Positions 24,567-36,690 of a stretch of 64,000 nt of DNA are shown piece after piece; position 1 is the first letter of the stretch; every line of letters starts with the position of its first letter. Both the position numbers and the translations under genes were made by a program. Location: contig OX327709.1 of the NCBI GenBank assembly GCA_946807835.1, positions 20,089,501 to 20,153,500 of the forward strand. Direction: 5' to 3'. The notes under the pieces are model-generated. The model did no database searches. It worked only from the letters and a program-made list of their open reading frames with translations, and was not told the DNA's origin. This stretch comes from Ailanthus altissimus. Its lineage: Eukaryota; Streptophyta; Magnoliopsida; Sapindales; Simaroubaceae.

Positions 24567-25740
24567 CTGGCTTATTGCTAGTCCCTAGCAATTCAAGTAT
24601 AAATAAAATTTGAACACTACCTAAGTATTTCAAATAAAACGTTAGTGTAAGATTATAATCGCTATTAAGGTTATTTCAATCATAACTTCTAAAATTGTGT
24701 GTGTGTGTGAATTAAGCCAAAGCCTTTTTATCACAAACCACAACATATATAGCCTTAAAAAAATTTCTCCAAGTAAAAGTCTTAACTCTAAATCTTCATA
24801 GGTGAATAACTATTTAACGAGTTAGGATTTCACTCATGGAGTTGAAAAATAGATAATTGCTTAAGAAAAGGTTACATTTAAGAACAGAGAGACAAACTAA
24901 CATTGATCCAAAGATAGGAGAATCAATTATTTAGAGTTAAACTAATCTTGTCACATGCTAGTTTCAGGACTTTAATTATTTTATGCGAATCTTACAAATA
25001 GAAAGTCCCGTGATAAAATTTCTTCCTAATGACTTTTGTCTTCTAAAACTGAATGAAGACTTTATTGAACTAAATTAACTTATTTTCTTTTATTTTGAAA
25101 AACATAAGGAATCATTACAAAATAAGAGCAATTTCTCACTATAATATTTTTTCAATTTTTTTTTATCATCTTTCAACTAAATAACCAAATCATTCCTTAT
25201 TCTAAATAATGTCATTCCAAACAAAAATTAACCATTTCAAAAGATCAATGAAAATTCGTAAGCCGTTATCTTAAACCTCTCCACTCAGTCATAAAAGATG
25301 TGTGAGTTTAGAAAAGAATATGTATACTTAAACATGTAAATTCTCTTGGCTATATATATTGAATCATCCATTTTACCATAAAGCTTAGTATTGTGCTCAA
25401 GAAATAATTTCAAAAGTTAATCTTTAGTAACTTAGATAGAAAAAGTGATTTAAACTAAACAATTTTGAAATCATACATCGATAGTAAAACAAACTTATTT
25501 ACGCAAGAGTTACCAAAAACTTAAGCAACAAACAAATATACATAAAATGCATTAAAAATAAACCAATTAGAATTTATTTCAAAAGTTCAGTAATGTACTA
25601 TTTATTCTGCCATTCTAGAACTAGAATGCGTCTTAAGAATGCATAATGAACATTTTACTCACGCTATTCATGATGAAATATTTTAAGAGAACAAAGTGAT
25701 AGCAAAAAAAATTAACACTAATATTATGTATCAACTATTC
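24567..25740 (-). other. Athila 3' non-coding region
   Basis: This is AT-rich sequence between the two G-run motifs. It has no ORF above background and nothing recognised beyond a short (GT)n run near 24700. Confidence 0.5.
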
Positions 25741-25897
25741 CCCCCCCAACTAAATTGAGACATTGTTCTCAATGTCAAAATATAGAAAGAGTAGAGTATA
25801 AAAGATATCATCTGAAACATCTTTTATTGAAAATAAAACCTATAACAAAATAAAATAAGCCACACAAAATGCTTAAAAATATATAAAAATAGATAGG

Positions 25898-26477
25898 CTA
25901 CAGACAAATAGTCAAATCTATCTTGCGTTTCTTTTCATTGTCATCAGTATACCAATCTATCTGATGCATTATTAGATCAGATAAAGGTATAAAGGCTTGT
26001 AATTCATCAAGTAACTGATTAACAGTTGAAACAGAAATGAGGATCTGTCGTATTACAGATGGGACGAATTATTTTTTCACCGCTAGTCAAGTAAAGATAA
26101 CAACTCATTATAAAAACCATCAAAGTTCCGAATCCTCCAAGTAGAGCTGTAAAGGCATTAGCATTCCAAAGTATAAGAGACATTCACTCATGCATTGATG
26201 ATACCTGTAACTTATCCCAAATTATTTTTTCTACAATATTTCCAATAGCTAGAGCTTTCGGTATGATACCCAAAACTCGATTGTCTTTATTTTGTGCAGC
26301 TGTTGCCACACATCCTATTAATCCACGACTATCTCCCTAATATACTAAATGAATTTTTCACTTAGCTAACACCTTACCAAGAGTTTTTGCTGCTTCTACA
26401 AACTTTTCAATTTTTCTAGGGCTGGATTCACAGAAGACATAAATTTTTATGAATTTATGAGTTGATGTTCCTTCCAT
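25898..26477 (-). pseudogene. LOG-like cytokinin-activating enzyme, dead copy 1
   Basis: LOG proteins are cytokinin riboside 5'-monophosphate phosphoribohydrolases, which release active cytokinin bases in the cytosol. From an ATG at 26477 one frame runs about 110 codons: EAAKTLGKVLAK, NRVLGIIPKALAIGNIV and DKLQVSSMHE, then NAFTALLGGFGTL. It has stops after VLAK, after HLVY and in place of the catalytic Arg after SMHE. About 45-50 codons are missing between GGFGTL and DGFYNELLSLLD, after which the frame shifts to RQILIS-STVNQLLDELQ. There are no introns, although plant LOG genes normally have several. It lies in the same orientation as the Athila genes. Confidence 0.85.
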
Positions 26478-26776
26478 TATTACACTCACTATCTCCATTG
26501 AATGATTTTGAGTTTGTATGAAGATGCAGAGATAATATCATGTATTTATAGATCCAAAAGGTGTTGTAAAGTAAAGTTATATTAGTAGTTGATTGTTAAT
26601 GGATAAGATGAAGCTTTAAATGCAAAATTTTTAAAATCGACTATGGGTGGTTGGCTATTGTTGGAGAAGACTTTTTTGTTGAAATGAAATATTTAAAAAT
26701 AATAGCTATAGTAAATATGTACAAGTAGTTATGATTGTGGCTCACATCTTCCTCTGGCTTTATGTTCAGAAACAGT

Positions 26777-27121
26777 TTAAACGCCTTTTATGGGTCGATG
26801 GATAGACTTCTCATCCAATTTTCTTATAAATTGGCAAATATAGTCTTTTAAAGTCAGATTTTTGAAACTGTACCACTCATGTTCTTTTTGGAATATGTCC
26901 CATAATTCACGAATTGCAATATGCATATATCCACTAAGATGCATCTCAAGAGTCGATAAGATATTATATAAAGACTCCTTACTCAGATCATCCTTTATGA
27001 ACCTAATTTTATCTTCGTGATTTATAGACACCAATTCTAAAGTGCAATAATGTGTGTTGCAAGTCATATGTGTACACTTATAACAAACACTTAATCTTTT
27101 TGCCCTTTGCTTTTTTTGCAC
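26777..27121 (-). CDS. Unassigned 114-codon frame in the Athila element
   Basis: This is an uninterrupted frame between the integrase C-terminus and the LOG relic. Near its start it has a CxxCxxxxCxxHxC-like cluster (CYKCTHMTCNTHYC). I do not recognise a family. Its position matches the optional env-like or extra ORF of Athila elements, but I see no signal peptide or membrane segment. It may be a remnant of host sequence picked up with the LOG copy. Confidence 0.3.
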   Translation of the reverse strand: MQKKQRAKRLSVCYKCTHMTCNTHYCTLELVSINHEDKIRFIKDDLSKESLYNILSTLEMHLSGYMHIAIRELWDIFQKEHEWYSFKNLTLKDYICQFIRKLDEKSIHRPIKGV

Positions 27122-27513
27122 AAGAGCTTTTACCTAAGCCAGGCATGTAAGAAATTAATGAGTTTGAAAACTCGCCTATCAATCAAACTTTGGCTTCAAT
27201 TAACGAACGTATATTACCAGGTATATTTATAATAATTAATAATTTTATTCTTTCACTTTTTGCTTGGTAAATTTTTTTAAAGGTATTTTGAGGCAATGAG
27301 AGAAATTTTTTTTTTTAAATTCATTAAAATGTCATCTATTTGTTTTAGAAAAGGGAAGAAGAGAATGTATCAGTAATTATGAGAAACTAACAAAACTAAT
27401 TTGAAATATTATAAAGTACCGTTATCTGCCACTTAACCGGGGTGTAAAACAAAACTTTAACAAAAATACTAAATTAACCAGCAAGTATGAAAAAAAAAGT
27501 TAGAAGAATAACA

Positions 27514-27536
27514 AATATATATATATATATATATAA
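27514..27536. repeat. (TA)n microsatellite
   Basis: A short AT dinucleotide run lies within the Athila internal region. Confidence 0.8.
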
Positions 27537-27539
27537 ATA

Positions 27540-28670
27540 TGTAAATATGTAAAACAAAGATTAATTGGTCTCATAACAAGGATCAGACAGGGATACAAAT
27601 TTTACATGAAAAGGTTAGTTTTTAGAAACGGCCTGAGTCTTTGCTCATTTACCTTAAACACATTATCATTTCTAAGATTTTTAATGTCAATTATTCTATA
27701 AGAGTACACATATTTCACAATAAAATGGCCACTCCATCTTGATCTTAATTTTTCAGGGAATATGTGAAGTTGAGAATAATAAAATAAAACTTTCTGACCA
27801 ACATCAAATATTTTTCATTGAATTTTTTTATCATGATAAGCTTTGCTTTTAGCTATATGAATTTTTGAATTCTCATATACATCATTTCTCAATTCTTCAA
27901 GTTTATTTATTATTAATTTATGTATTTGTCAGCAGAATTAAGATTTGCGTTGAAAGTTTTAATGGTCCAATAGGATTTATGCTCAAGTTCCATATGTAAG
28001 TGACAAGGTTTTCCATAAACTATCCTATAAGCAGACATATCCAATGAAGTTTTAAAAGTAGTTTTATAAGCCCAAAGTGTATCGTTAAGTCTTAAAGATA
28101 TTTGCGCTTTGGGTTTACAGTTTTTTTTTCAAAATTTGTTTTATCTCACTATTGCTAGTTCAACTTGTCCACTTATTTGAGGATGCTAAGGGATGGTAAC
28201 TTTATGAGTAATACCATATTTTTTCATTTATGTTTCAAATGGTCTATTACAAAAGTGCTTACCTCCATCACTTATAATGACTTGAGGGATTCTAAATTGA
28301 CTCAAGATATTTTCTTTCAAAAATTTTATAACTATTTTATGATCATTATTTCGACAGGGAATAGCCTCAATCCATTTTAAGACATAATCTATCGTGACTA
28401 AGATATACGTAAAGCCCAATGATAGTGAAAATGGTCCCATAAAATCTATCCCCCAACAATCAAAGATTTCAATAACAAGAATGGGGTTCAAAGGCATCAT
28501 GTTTCGTTTTGAAATGAATCCTATTTTTGACAATTTTCACAAGTTTTACAAAATGCATGTATATCTTTAAATAAAATGGGCCAATAAAATCCATACTGTA
28601 AGATTTTTGCAGCTGTTTTCTTTGATGAGAAATGTCCCACACATGCTTCAGAATGAAAAAATTCAATAAT
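27540..28670 (-). pseudogene. Athila integrase
   Basis: Minus-strand blocks are [26 protein letters not shown] and [17 protein letters not shown] (28228-28470). These carry the catalytic Asp-containing blocks of the DDE integrase core. An upstream zinc-binding tail (HSEACVGHF-like) lies at 28600-28670. The C-terminal block LWAYKTTFKTSLDMSAYRIVYG follows near 28020-28090, with ELEHKSYW after it. Stops and frameshifts break the reading. Confidence 0.8.
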
Positions 28671-28878
28671 TTTACTTACCTTATTGTCGGGTATAAATCT
28701 TCAAAATATTTGGTTAGGACAATATTTGAAAAGATAAGGATCATCCCAATAAAACTTTCTTACCTCAGTTAAAAATTTCTTTTTGTCTTGACCAGTCTAT
28801 TGAACTGGCATTTCTCCTGTTGCAAAACAATTAACAATATTAGCATACCAAGGCATTGTAACAGTAGAAAATAAAAAT

Positions 28879-29240
28879 TCATCGGGAAAAAAAATCATTA
28901 ATGTGTGTTATTTTTGTTGATAAATCTGATGCGAGTCTTGATAAGTGATCTGCAATAACATTCTCAGCTCTCTTCTTATTCTTGATAGTGATATTAAATT
29001 CTTGAAGCAATAGAATCCATCGAATTAGTCTTAGTTTTGCATCATGTTTTGACATTAAGTACCTTACAACAGCATGGTCAGTAAACACAACAATTGAAGA
29101 ACCAATTAAGTAAGAACGAAATTTGTCTAATGCAAATATTACAACAAGTAGTTCTTTTTTTGTTGTTGTATAATTCATTTATGCACTGTTTAAAGTTCAA
29201 CTTGCGTAATAAATTATATAGGGTTTATCTTCTTTTCTTT
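28879..29240 (-). pseudogene. Athila RNase H
   Basis: The frame begins NYTTTKKELLVVIFALDKFR (normally Y-TTEKELLAVVFA-EKFR). It continues with SSIVVFTDHAVVRYLMSKHDAKLRLIRW, then ENVIADHLSRL. These are the standard gypsy RNase H blocks. The 28879-29178 stretch is open but is separated from RT by stops. Confidence 0.85.
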
Positions 29241-29519
29241 GTCCCAATATAGTACCAACAGCATAGTCGCTAGCATCACATATGAGCTTAAAAGGCAAAG
29301 ACCAGTTAGGATCTTATATAATAGGAGCAGATGTTAAAAGGTTAATTAATTTTTCAATCAAATTTTGACACTTTTGAGTCTATTAAAATGATACATCTTT
29401 TGCTAAGAGGTTACAAAGAGGTTTAGATATAGCACTAAATGTTTTATGAACCTTCTATAAAATTCAGTATGTCCTAAAAAGGATCGGACTTCTCTGACTG
29501 TTTTTTGTAGGGACAAATG

Positions 29520-30480
29520 AGCAATGAGTTCGAGTTTTGCCTAATCTACTTCAATTCTTTTAAAAGACACTACATGTCACAAAAAATATTTCAGAAGTAA
29601 CCATGTAATGACATTTTTCCTAATTCAACACAAGACCCTTTTCATTACATCTTTTTAAGACATTTTCTAAATTTCCAAGATAATTATCAAAAGAATTTCC
29701 AAACACAGTTAAATCATCCATGAAAACTTCTAAATAATGCTCAACCATGTCACTAAAAATGCTTAACATACATCTTTGAAATGTTGCTAGGGTTTTATAA
29801 AGTCCAAAGGGCATCTTCTAAACGCAAAGGTCCCCAAAGGGCATGTGAATGTACTATTTTCTTGGTTCTCTAGTGCTATAGGAATTTGATAATAGCCAAA
29901 ATAACCATCTAGAAAGCAATAGTAGGGATGTCCCATTACTCTTTCTAAAATTTGGTTAAAGAATGGTAAGGAAAAATGGTCTTTTCTAGTGGTAGAGTTC
30001 AACTTCCTATAATCTATAAATATCCTCTAACTAGATGAGACTTGAGTTAGCATTAACTTACCTTTGTCATTTTCAATGACTATGATTTCAAATTGTTTTG
30101 GTACTACTTAAGTAGGACTTACCCAATTACTATCTGAGATAGGATAGATGATTCTTACTTCAAGTAATTTAATAACTTCTGCTCTCACTACCTCTTTCGT
30201 ATATGGATTTAATCTCCTTTGAGGTTGTTGGGAAGTTTTGGCATTATCCTCTAGGTGTATTCTATGTGTACAAATTAAAGGATTAATGCCTTTTATGTCT
30301 TTTAAAGCCCACTTAATTACAATTTTATGCATTTTTAATATTTCAATTAACTTACATTCTTGTTTGTTTATGAGTCTAGAAGAGATTACCATTAAGTAAG
30401 TTTGTTTTTCTCTAAGAAATACATATTTCAGTCTTTCAAGTAGAGGTTTCAACTCCATCTTTAGTATTTCATTTTGCTTA
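29520..30480 (-). pseudogene. Athila reverse transcriptase
   Basis: Four partial frames in order give LIEILKMHKIVIKWALKDIKG-NPLICTHRI (30108-30458), DHFSLPFFNQILERVMGH-YYCFLDGYFGYYQIPIA (29787-30002), and MPFGLYKTLATFQRCM with VFMDDLTVFG (29620-29814). The catalytic (F/Y)MDD motif is intact as VFMDDL. Breaks between the pieces show the gene is dead. Confidence 0.9.
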
Positions 30481-30518
30481 TCCTCATTTTCTCCTAATTC
30501 TTCAAAATTTGGTTACCA

Positions 30519-31300
30519 TCATTTATTTTTAATCACCTGTGAACAGTCAAGTAAAAAATATATATTAGAGATTTCAGGATCTAATTTTATATTTGACTCA
30601 AATGAATTCATTAAACACATTTTTAAGGGATCGGTAGAACTCTCTTTTTGAATATAATCCTCCAAAATTGTTTCAATCATGTTAGATTCTTCAATTGTAT
30701 CCTCATCTTCATACGGTTGCTTACACATATTGAAAACATTGAGTTCAAGTGTCATGTTTACAAATGAAAGCTTCATTACTCCATTCGTGCAATTAATCAA
30801 AGTGTTAGAAGTTGCTAAAAATGGACGACCTAAAAAATAGGTATCGGATTACATCATTTAACAGGTTTTGTGTATAAGATAATAAAATCCATAGGATATA
30901 TGAATTTATCAACTTGAACTAAAACATCTTCCACTATCCCTCTTGGCACTTTTATTGATCTATCGGCAAATAAAAGAGTTATAGAAGTTAGTTTTAACAC
31001 ACCGAGATTGAGCTGTTGATAAATTGAATATGGTAGCAAATTCACACTATCACCAAGATCAAGTAAGGCTTGTTTAATTTTATGACTTCCAATAATACAT
31101 GAAATTATAGGACAACCAGAGTCTTTATATTTTAAAGTATTATTGTTCTAAAGAATGGCACTTACTTGTGCAGCTAAAAATGCTTTCTTTTTACCGTGCA
31201 TAAATCCTTCAAAAATTTTGCATAAGAGAGAACATATTTAATAGCATCAAATAAAGTAATATTAACTTTTACCTATTTAAAGATTTTAAAATTTTCAGGA
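30519..31300 (-). pseudogene. Athila protease region
   Basis: The frame 30854-31045 reads NLLPYSIYQQLNLG, LLFADRSIKVPRGIVEDVLVQVDKFIYPMDF. This is the body of an Athila retropepsin after its active site. The 30519-30800 frame is the acidic linker before RT. The active-site segment lies near 31050-31110 with disruptions. Confidence 0.8.
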
Positions 31301-31499
31301 TTGTGATTCATCTTCTTAGCATTACGTAATGCATAAGGAAATGGGGGTGGAGGTGAGGGTTTGGTATTTTCTTCACTAAGTGTAATTTCAACGCTTTCCT
31401 TACCCTTAGAGATTGATTTATTATTTTCATGAGGTTTAAGAATGTGTTTTTTTTAACAATTTTACTGTTTCGAAGAGTGATAACCGCTTTAACTTGATC

Positions 31500-33021
31500 A
31501 ATGTGTTGCCTTCATGAACTATATGCAATTGAGTTATGTTGTCCTTTGTGATTTTATTGTGGTTGAGAAGGAAATTTTCCTTTCTCATGAATGTTCAGTG
31601 CGGATGCAAATTTAGCAAGAGTATCTTTTCAATCAGCAAAATTTTTAGCATTTTGAGAATTAATAGACTCTTACTTTTCAATGAATGTATGCAAAATTTC
31701 TTCAAGGTTTTTTCTAGGAGGTGGAACATATAGTGCATAACCTTGATGGTTTTAAAAATTTTGGTGTGATTAAAAAGGTGGTTGTGAAGCCTATACTTGA
31801 GTGTCATTCCTTCAACTAAGATTTGAGTGATTTCTCCAATTAGAATTATAGTTTTGTGAATATGGTTCATTGTTGGACTGCTTGAACCTATTTATAACAT
31901 TAGCTTATTCATGGAGACATTTTCTAAATACAGGCAAAGTTGGGTAATCATTGGTAGAGTGATTATAGGTTTCATATATATGACACACAATTTCTTGAAC
32001 AGATTTTAATTGACCACTCATTTTCATTTCTACGGTTTTGACTTTTCTAGCTAGAGATGTTAATTTAGCTTGAAGATCACGCTCTTCCCTAAGATGATAA
32101 ATACCTATACTAGATGTATTGGTTTGCATTTTGCTAGATGCCACACAGCTAGCAGCAGTGTCCCAATTTTGAGCATTTTTTGCTAGTAAGTCTAGATAGT
32201 TGGTTGCCTCTTTTAGGTCTTTGTCCTTAAATATTCCATTACATATCATTTCTACCATTTGCCTAACTTAGGATGTTAATCCCTCATTGAAATTTGAGAC
32301 TAATCTGTATGTTTCAAAGCTATGATGAGGACAGGTATTAAGTAATTCTTTATACCTTTCCCAATATTGGTAAAAGGTCTCTCCTGAGTTTTGGGCAAAA
32401 ATGGTAATTTATCTTTTGAAAGAATTTGTTATATGGGAAGGAAAATATTCTTAAGGAATTTTTGTTTCATCTCATCCCATAAAGAAATGGATTATGGCTA
32501 AGGTTTTGTAACCATGTTTTAACTTTTTCTTTTAAAGAAAAAAGAAAAAGCTTAAGTCGAATTGTGTTCATGCTATAATTTTGATCATTATACGTGTTAC
32601 ACACTTTTTCAAATTATCTTAGATGTAGGTAAGGGTTCTCTGGATCTAAGCCATGAAACGTGGGTAAAAATTTGATAATGTCCGGCTTAAAATTAAAATG
32701 TGATGCATCTAGAAGAAAAACTAAGAAAGATGGTGCACCAGTTCGTGTAGAGTTCATATAGTATCTAACCTTCCTAGGTCAGTTATGGTCATTATATTGG
32801 GACTGATTGTCCTATGGGTCTATGAGTCCCTCAATTTGATTATCAATCATGGTGTTAATTGGTGAAGAATGAGAAGATGAAGGAGAATCCAACAAATTAT
32901 TAATGGAAGTTCCAAAATTACTTTTTACCAAACGATGAGAATTAAGATCTCGAAACCAACCACTCATACAAAGAAATAAAACAAAATACAATAACAATAA
33001 ATAATACAAATAAGAGAACAA
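31500..33021 (-). pseudogene. Athila gag
   Basis: Segments in order on the minus strand are a start region (32812-33021), KPDIIKFLPTFHGLDPENPY near 32630-32690, then MVEMICNGIFKDKDL-EATNYLDLLAKNAQNWD at about 32150-32258 and LREERDLQAKLTSLARKVK near 32040-32100. These match Athila gag order. Frame breaks are frequent. Confidence 0.8.
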
Positions 33022-33210
33022 AAGAAATAAAATATTAAATAAACGAAAATGAAATAGGCAAAGCTAACAATAAAATAAAAGTTAGAAGTTAGATTAGCAA
33101 ATATTAGATTAGTCAATGTTAGATTAGGACAATAAAAAGTTAGTAAGTAAAGAGTAGAAGACTTAGCCTTTCATGAAATAAAACAAACAAACAAAATGTT
33201 AATGTCACTT

Positions 33211-33230
33211 CCCCGACAAAGATGCCAAAA
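33211..33230 (-). other. Athila primer-binding site
   Basis: On the minus strand TTGGCATCTTTGTCGGGG follows the end of the 5' LTR. It resembles the Asp-tRNA-complementary primer site used by Athila elements (TGGCGCCGTTGCCGGGG), with CpG-site decay. Confidence 0.75.
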
Positions 33231-33233
33231 ACT

Positions 33234-34662
33234 TGACACGTCCAGAATATAGGAGTTTATTCTCAAGTGCAAGATTGTCGAAGTAATAAATAATTCGACG
33301 AGAATGGGGTCAATCCAAAGGGAAGTAGAATTAAATACAAACTCTAAGTACTTTAAAGACAATTAAAGCGGTATAAGATGTTTACAAATAATAATTCGAT
33401 TAATCAATTAAAATAAAACTAAGGTTAAAGGGATCCACTTTTGGCAAATGAAATAAAAATATATTCAACTCTTTTTATAACTCAATTGGAATCCTCACAA
33501 AAATGAGGTTCCAATTGTACAATATAACAATTAAAGTTCATCACCATTTATATATTAATTTGTATTTATTTCTTTTAATTATTATACATCAAATCTTATA
33601 AATGGGTTTAAGTATTTATTATGCCAATCTTTATATTTGTCTACAATAAATCAAGACTCCCACTTTACAAAAAAAAGGTATCTACACCAAATCTTGTAAA
33701 TAGTTTTAAGAATTTATTGTGCCAACTATAAAAATTGTCTATAATAAATCAAGATACACCACTTTACAAGAAAAAGTATTAATTTTGCAAACAAAATAAA
33801 TACATTATATATAAATTTGTATAATTTAAGAATGAAACATTAAATTCATGAATAAGAGTTAAGTATATCTTATTACCTTGCCAAGAGTTTCACCATTTCA
33901 CCTTAGCAAAAGAAAATTATTTGGACATAATAAAACTAAAGAAAAAGAAAAGAGATGGAAGAAGAGATAACATGACTTTAGAATAGTAAATAAAAGAAAT
34001 AATGCTACAAAAAGATAATACAAAAGACAAGTGTTTTAAACTAAAATCTAGCTCTCTAATTACATACTTTGAGCATAAACAGGCCACTTATTTATAAAAA
34101 AATATAGATAAATCAAGACAAATGAAGAGGGAACCACTTGGATGATAAAAAATCAAGAAAGGTAGGAACTAATTTGCATTGATTATCATTAATGCATCCA
34201 CTTGATTGTCCAATTTAGAATTGATGTAATCCGAATTAGCTTTTAATCAAAAATAAAGTTGTAGAAAAGTCTCTTATTTTTTCAAATTAAGTTGTCTCAT
34301 ACATATTAGATACGTATTTCTATAGTTATGGGCCAAATACTAATAATTGTTCGGACTAGGCCTGTATTGTAGATTAATTCTATTCTAGGCCCTTTTCACC
34401 CTCTAAACGCTCAAATTTTAAATGCCTTATGAAATACAATATGTTAGCGCATTGAGTCAGCTCTTTACAGGGTTAAGAATCACTCTAATTGACTTTCTAG
34501 ATAAAAATGTTATGCCCAATTTATAGAACCTACCACAAATACATAAAAGCTAATTAGATACAATATTTATCAACATACTTAAATTAAGGAGGTTAAAAAC
34601 ATTAGTAATACAAAACAGTGATGTAAAACTCTTATTAAATATGTAATTTCAAGTATTTTAAA
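33234..34662 (-). mobile_element. Athila element 5' LTR
   Basis: This 1429-bp partner of 23126-24551 begins TGACACGTCCAG on the plus strand. The terminal CA has decayed to AA before the CTGAG duplication. Confidence 0.85.
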
Positions 34663-35744
34663 CTGAGTAATAAATAAAACTGTACTAAAAATATGAGCTG
34701 TCATAAAAATCTGTGCTAAAGTTAGAAATCATAACAAAATACTAGAAATCTAAAAATCTGGAAGCATAAGCTGTAATAAAATATATTCTGAAGTTGAATA
34801 TATGTAACGTAGCTATAAAAGTATATACTACATATATATTGAAAATCTCATCAAACTTGTACTAAGAGAAAAGCTAGTCTAACCCAACGGAGTAATTCAT
34901 GTACATATAGAGTGGGGGATCTTAGCTGGTATAACCCGACGAAATACTGCATCACTCGGGTAGAGCAAACTAAACTGATCTAATACATGCGCAGAGTAAC
35001 TACACTAAAGAGGAGGGTACATATTTGATGATTCAAAAACTACTACTATAATATCGCAGAGGTATAATTATTCTGAAATAAATATTTTTATATACTGAAT
35101 GTAATCATAAGTTATACTATAATAAATTTTAAAATATTTTTGAATATACTAATTAGCATAAATATTTATATGTTGAAAAATAAATTATAGATAAAATAAA
35201 TCTGATAACGTATAATCAAATTATAAACTACTATATTAAAAACATATAAAAAATATATATAGTCATCTACTTACAAAAGTGCGCAAATCTTAAGTTGGGT
35301 TTGGATTCTAAGGTCTACCAATTATCAATACTTCTCTCATATCATAAGGTATAAATATATATTGTTAGTATCGATATAAATAATAAAAACTGAAACAACA
35401 ATATTATAATTTCATAAAGATATTACCCCTTCAGTCATTGGGTATAAATCTAACTCCTCACACTCATTTCTTGTAATTTTTTTAATTTTCTTCTCTCATT
35501 TCTCTCATTTCTCTCTTTTCTTTCTTTCTTCCTCTTGCCTCTCTTTTTCTTTTATTTTTCCATTCTTTTTCTTTTTTCTTTTTCTCATTCAATTTCAATT
35601 CTGCTTCTTCCTTTCCCAGGCTTCAAATGAAGCAAAATACATATATACTTTAGAGGCAGTTCCACTACTTGGCTATTTTTTTATTTTATTCAAATTTTTT
35701 TTTTTTGCCACTAACCCTATCATAAAGCAAACATGTGTATTACA
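34663..35744 (-). mobile_element. Tekay-1 5' LTR, outer part
   Basis: This continues the LTR interrupted at 23125 and aligns to 13146-14225. It ends ACATGTGTATTACA, followed at once by copia-1 gag. Confidence 0.85.
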
Positions 35745-36160
35745 ACCTTCAACAAGATCATAATCAATTTAGAGACTATCAATATGAAGATAGAGGATAA
35801 AGACAAGGCCATCATTTTGTTGAGTTCCCTTTCTATAATTATGAGCACTTTATTGATACATTATTCTACGACAGAGAGAGTTTAACCATGAAGAATGTGA
35901 AATCATTGCTAAACTTAAGGCAATTGAGAAAGAAGATAAAGGTTAATGCAAAAGGATTATCTATAAGAGAAAGACTTATATATAGAGATAGAAAGTCAAA
36001 GAAGGGCTCAAGATCAAAGTTCATGGATAATCTTAGGAAGTGCTATTGCTGCAAGAAAGAGGGATAATTCATAAATAATTGTCCTAAGAAGAAAGCCAAG
36101 GACAAGAAGAAAGAGGTTGATGCTGCTATAGCTTATGAAGATAGTTATGACAGTGCCGAA
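35745..36160 (+). pseudogene. Copia-1 gag C-terminal part with zinc knuckle
   Basis: This resumes the gag broken at 12723: FNKIIINLETINMKIEDKDKAIILLSSL, then a zinc knuckle CYCCKKEG-stop-FINNCPKKKAKDKK (CX2CX4HX4C with the His codon lost beside a stop). The frame matches Tnt1/Tork-type gag. Scattered stops are present. Confidence 0.8.
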
Positions 36161-36189
36161 ACTCTTATTGCTTTTATATAATAAGAGTT

Positions 36190-36690
36190 TTGATGAATGA
36201 ATTTTAGATTCCGGTTGTATGTTTCACATGTGGCTAAATACGCCATTATTTACTAATTTTCAGTCCATTAATGGTGGTAAAGTTTTAAATGAAATTGACA
36301 TGAATTGTCAAGTGATGGAAATTAGTAATGTAAGACTTACATTATATGATGAAAAAGTTAGAGAGTTAATAGAAGTTAAGTATGTTTCTAACCTCAAGAG
36401 GAACTTAATCTCACTAGGTACGTTAGACTAGAATAGGTGTTCTAGCAGAGCTGAAAGAGGGATTATGAAAGTATTGAAAGGTTCTATGGTTATGATGAGA
36501 GGTAATAGGCACAACAGTGTGTATGTGCTGAGAAGAGAGGTAGTTAGTGATTTTGTATTATGCTCTATTGATAATGAGAATATACAAACTAAGTTATACA
36601 ATCCAAGGTTAGGTCACTTAGGTGAAAGGAACTTAAAGGCGTTATATGATCAAAAGGAATTAATAATGAGTTTGATTCTATTGTTTAAAG
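36190..36690 (+). pseudogene. Copia-1 protease and GAG-pre-integrase
   Basis: The frame has LDSGC-FHMW (aspartic protease-like block), VRELIEVKYVSNLKRNLISLGTLD, and LYNPRLGHLGERNLKALYDQKEL (GAG-pre-integrase domain, H-LGH type). A single TAG splits 36219-36431 from 36465-36707. Directly after KELIM the sequence jumps to RT-type text, so the whole integrase core is deleted. Confidence 0.8.

Larger units (their letters stand above)
23126..34662 (-). mobile_element. Athila-type gypsy element inside the Tekay-1 LTR
   Basis: This 11.5-kb element has two LTRs (23126-24551 and 33234-34662), coding on the minus strand, an Asp-tRNA-like primer site and a G-run polypurine tract. The direct repeat CTGAG flanks it (23121-23125, 34663-34667). 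The RT block MPFGLYKT-ATFQRCM-SIFSDMVE and the protease block NLLPYSIYQQL are characteristic of the Athila clade of plant gypsy elements. Coding regions carry many stops. Where an env-like ORF would sit (25.7-27.1 kb) there is an unassigned frame and a LOG-like host-gene relic. Confidence 0.9.
12724..35744 (-). mobile_element. Tekay-1: gypsy retrotransposon with nested insertions
   Basis: This chromovirus-like (Tekay/Del) element has minus-strand coding. Its LTRs are at 12724-14225 (3' LTR) and 22713-23125 plus 34663-35744 (5' LTR, split by an Athila element). The flanks share AACCT, and both flanks are copia-1 gag that reads across the element. Family assignment rests on VMPFGLTN...FMDLMN, an LVRDFSNIFPEGLPG block and an integrase tail with an EII-KVG-pattern. 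Two R-family LTRs lie in pol. All coding regions carry stops, so the element is dead. Confidence 0.85.
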
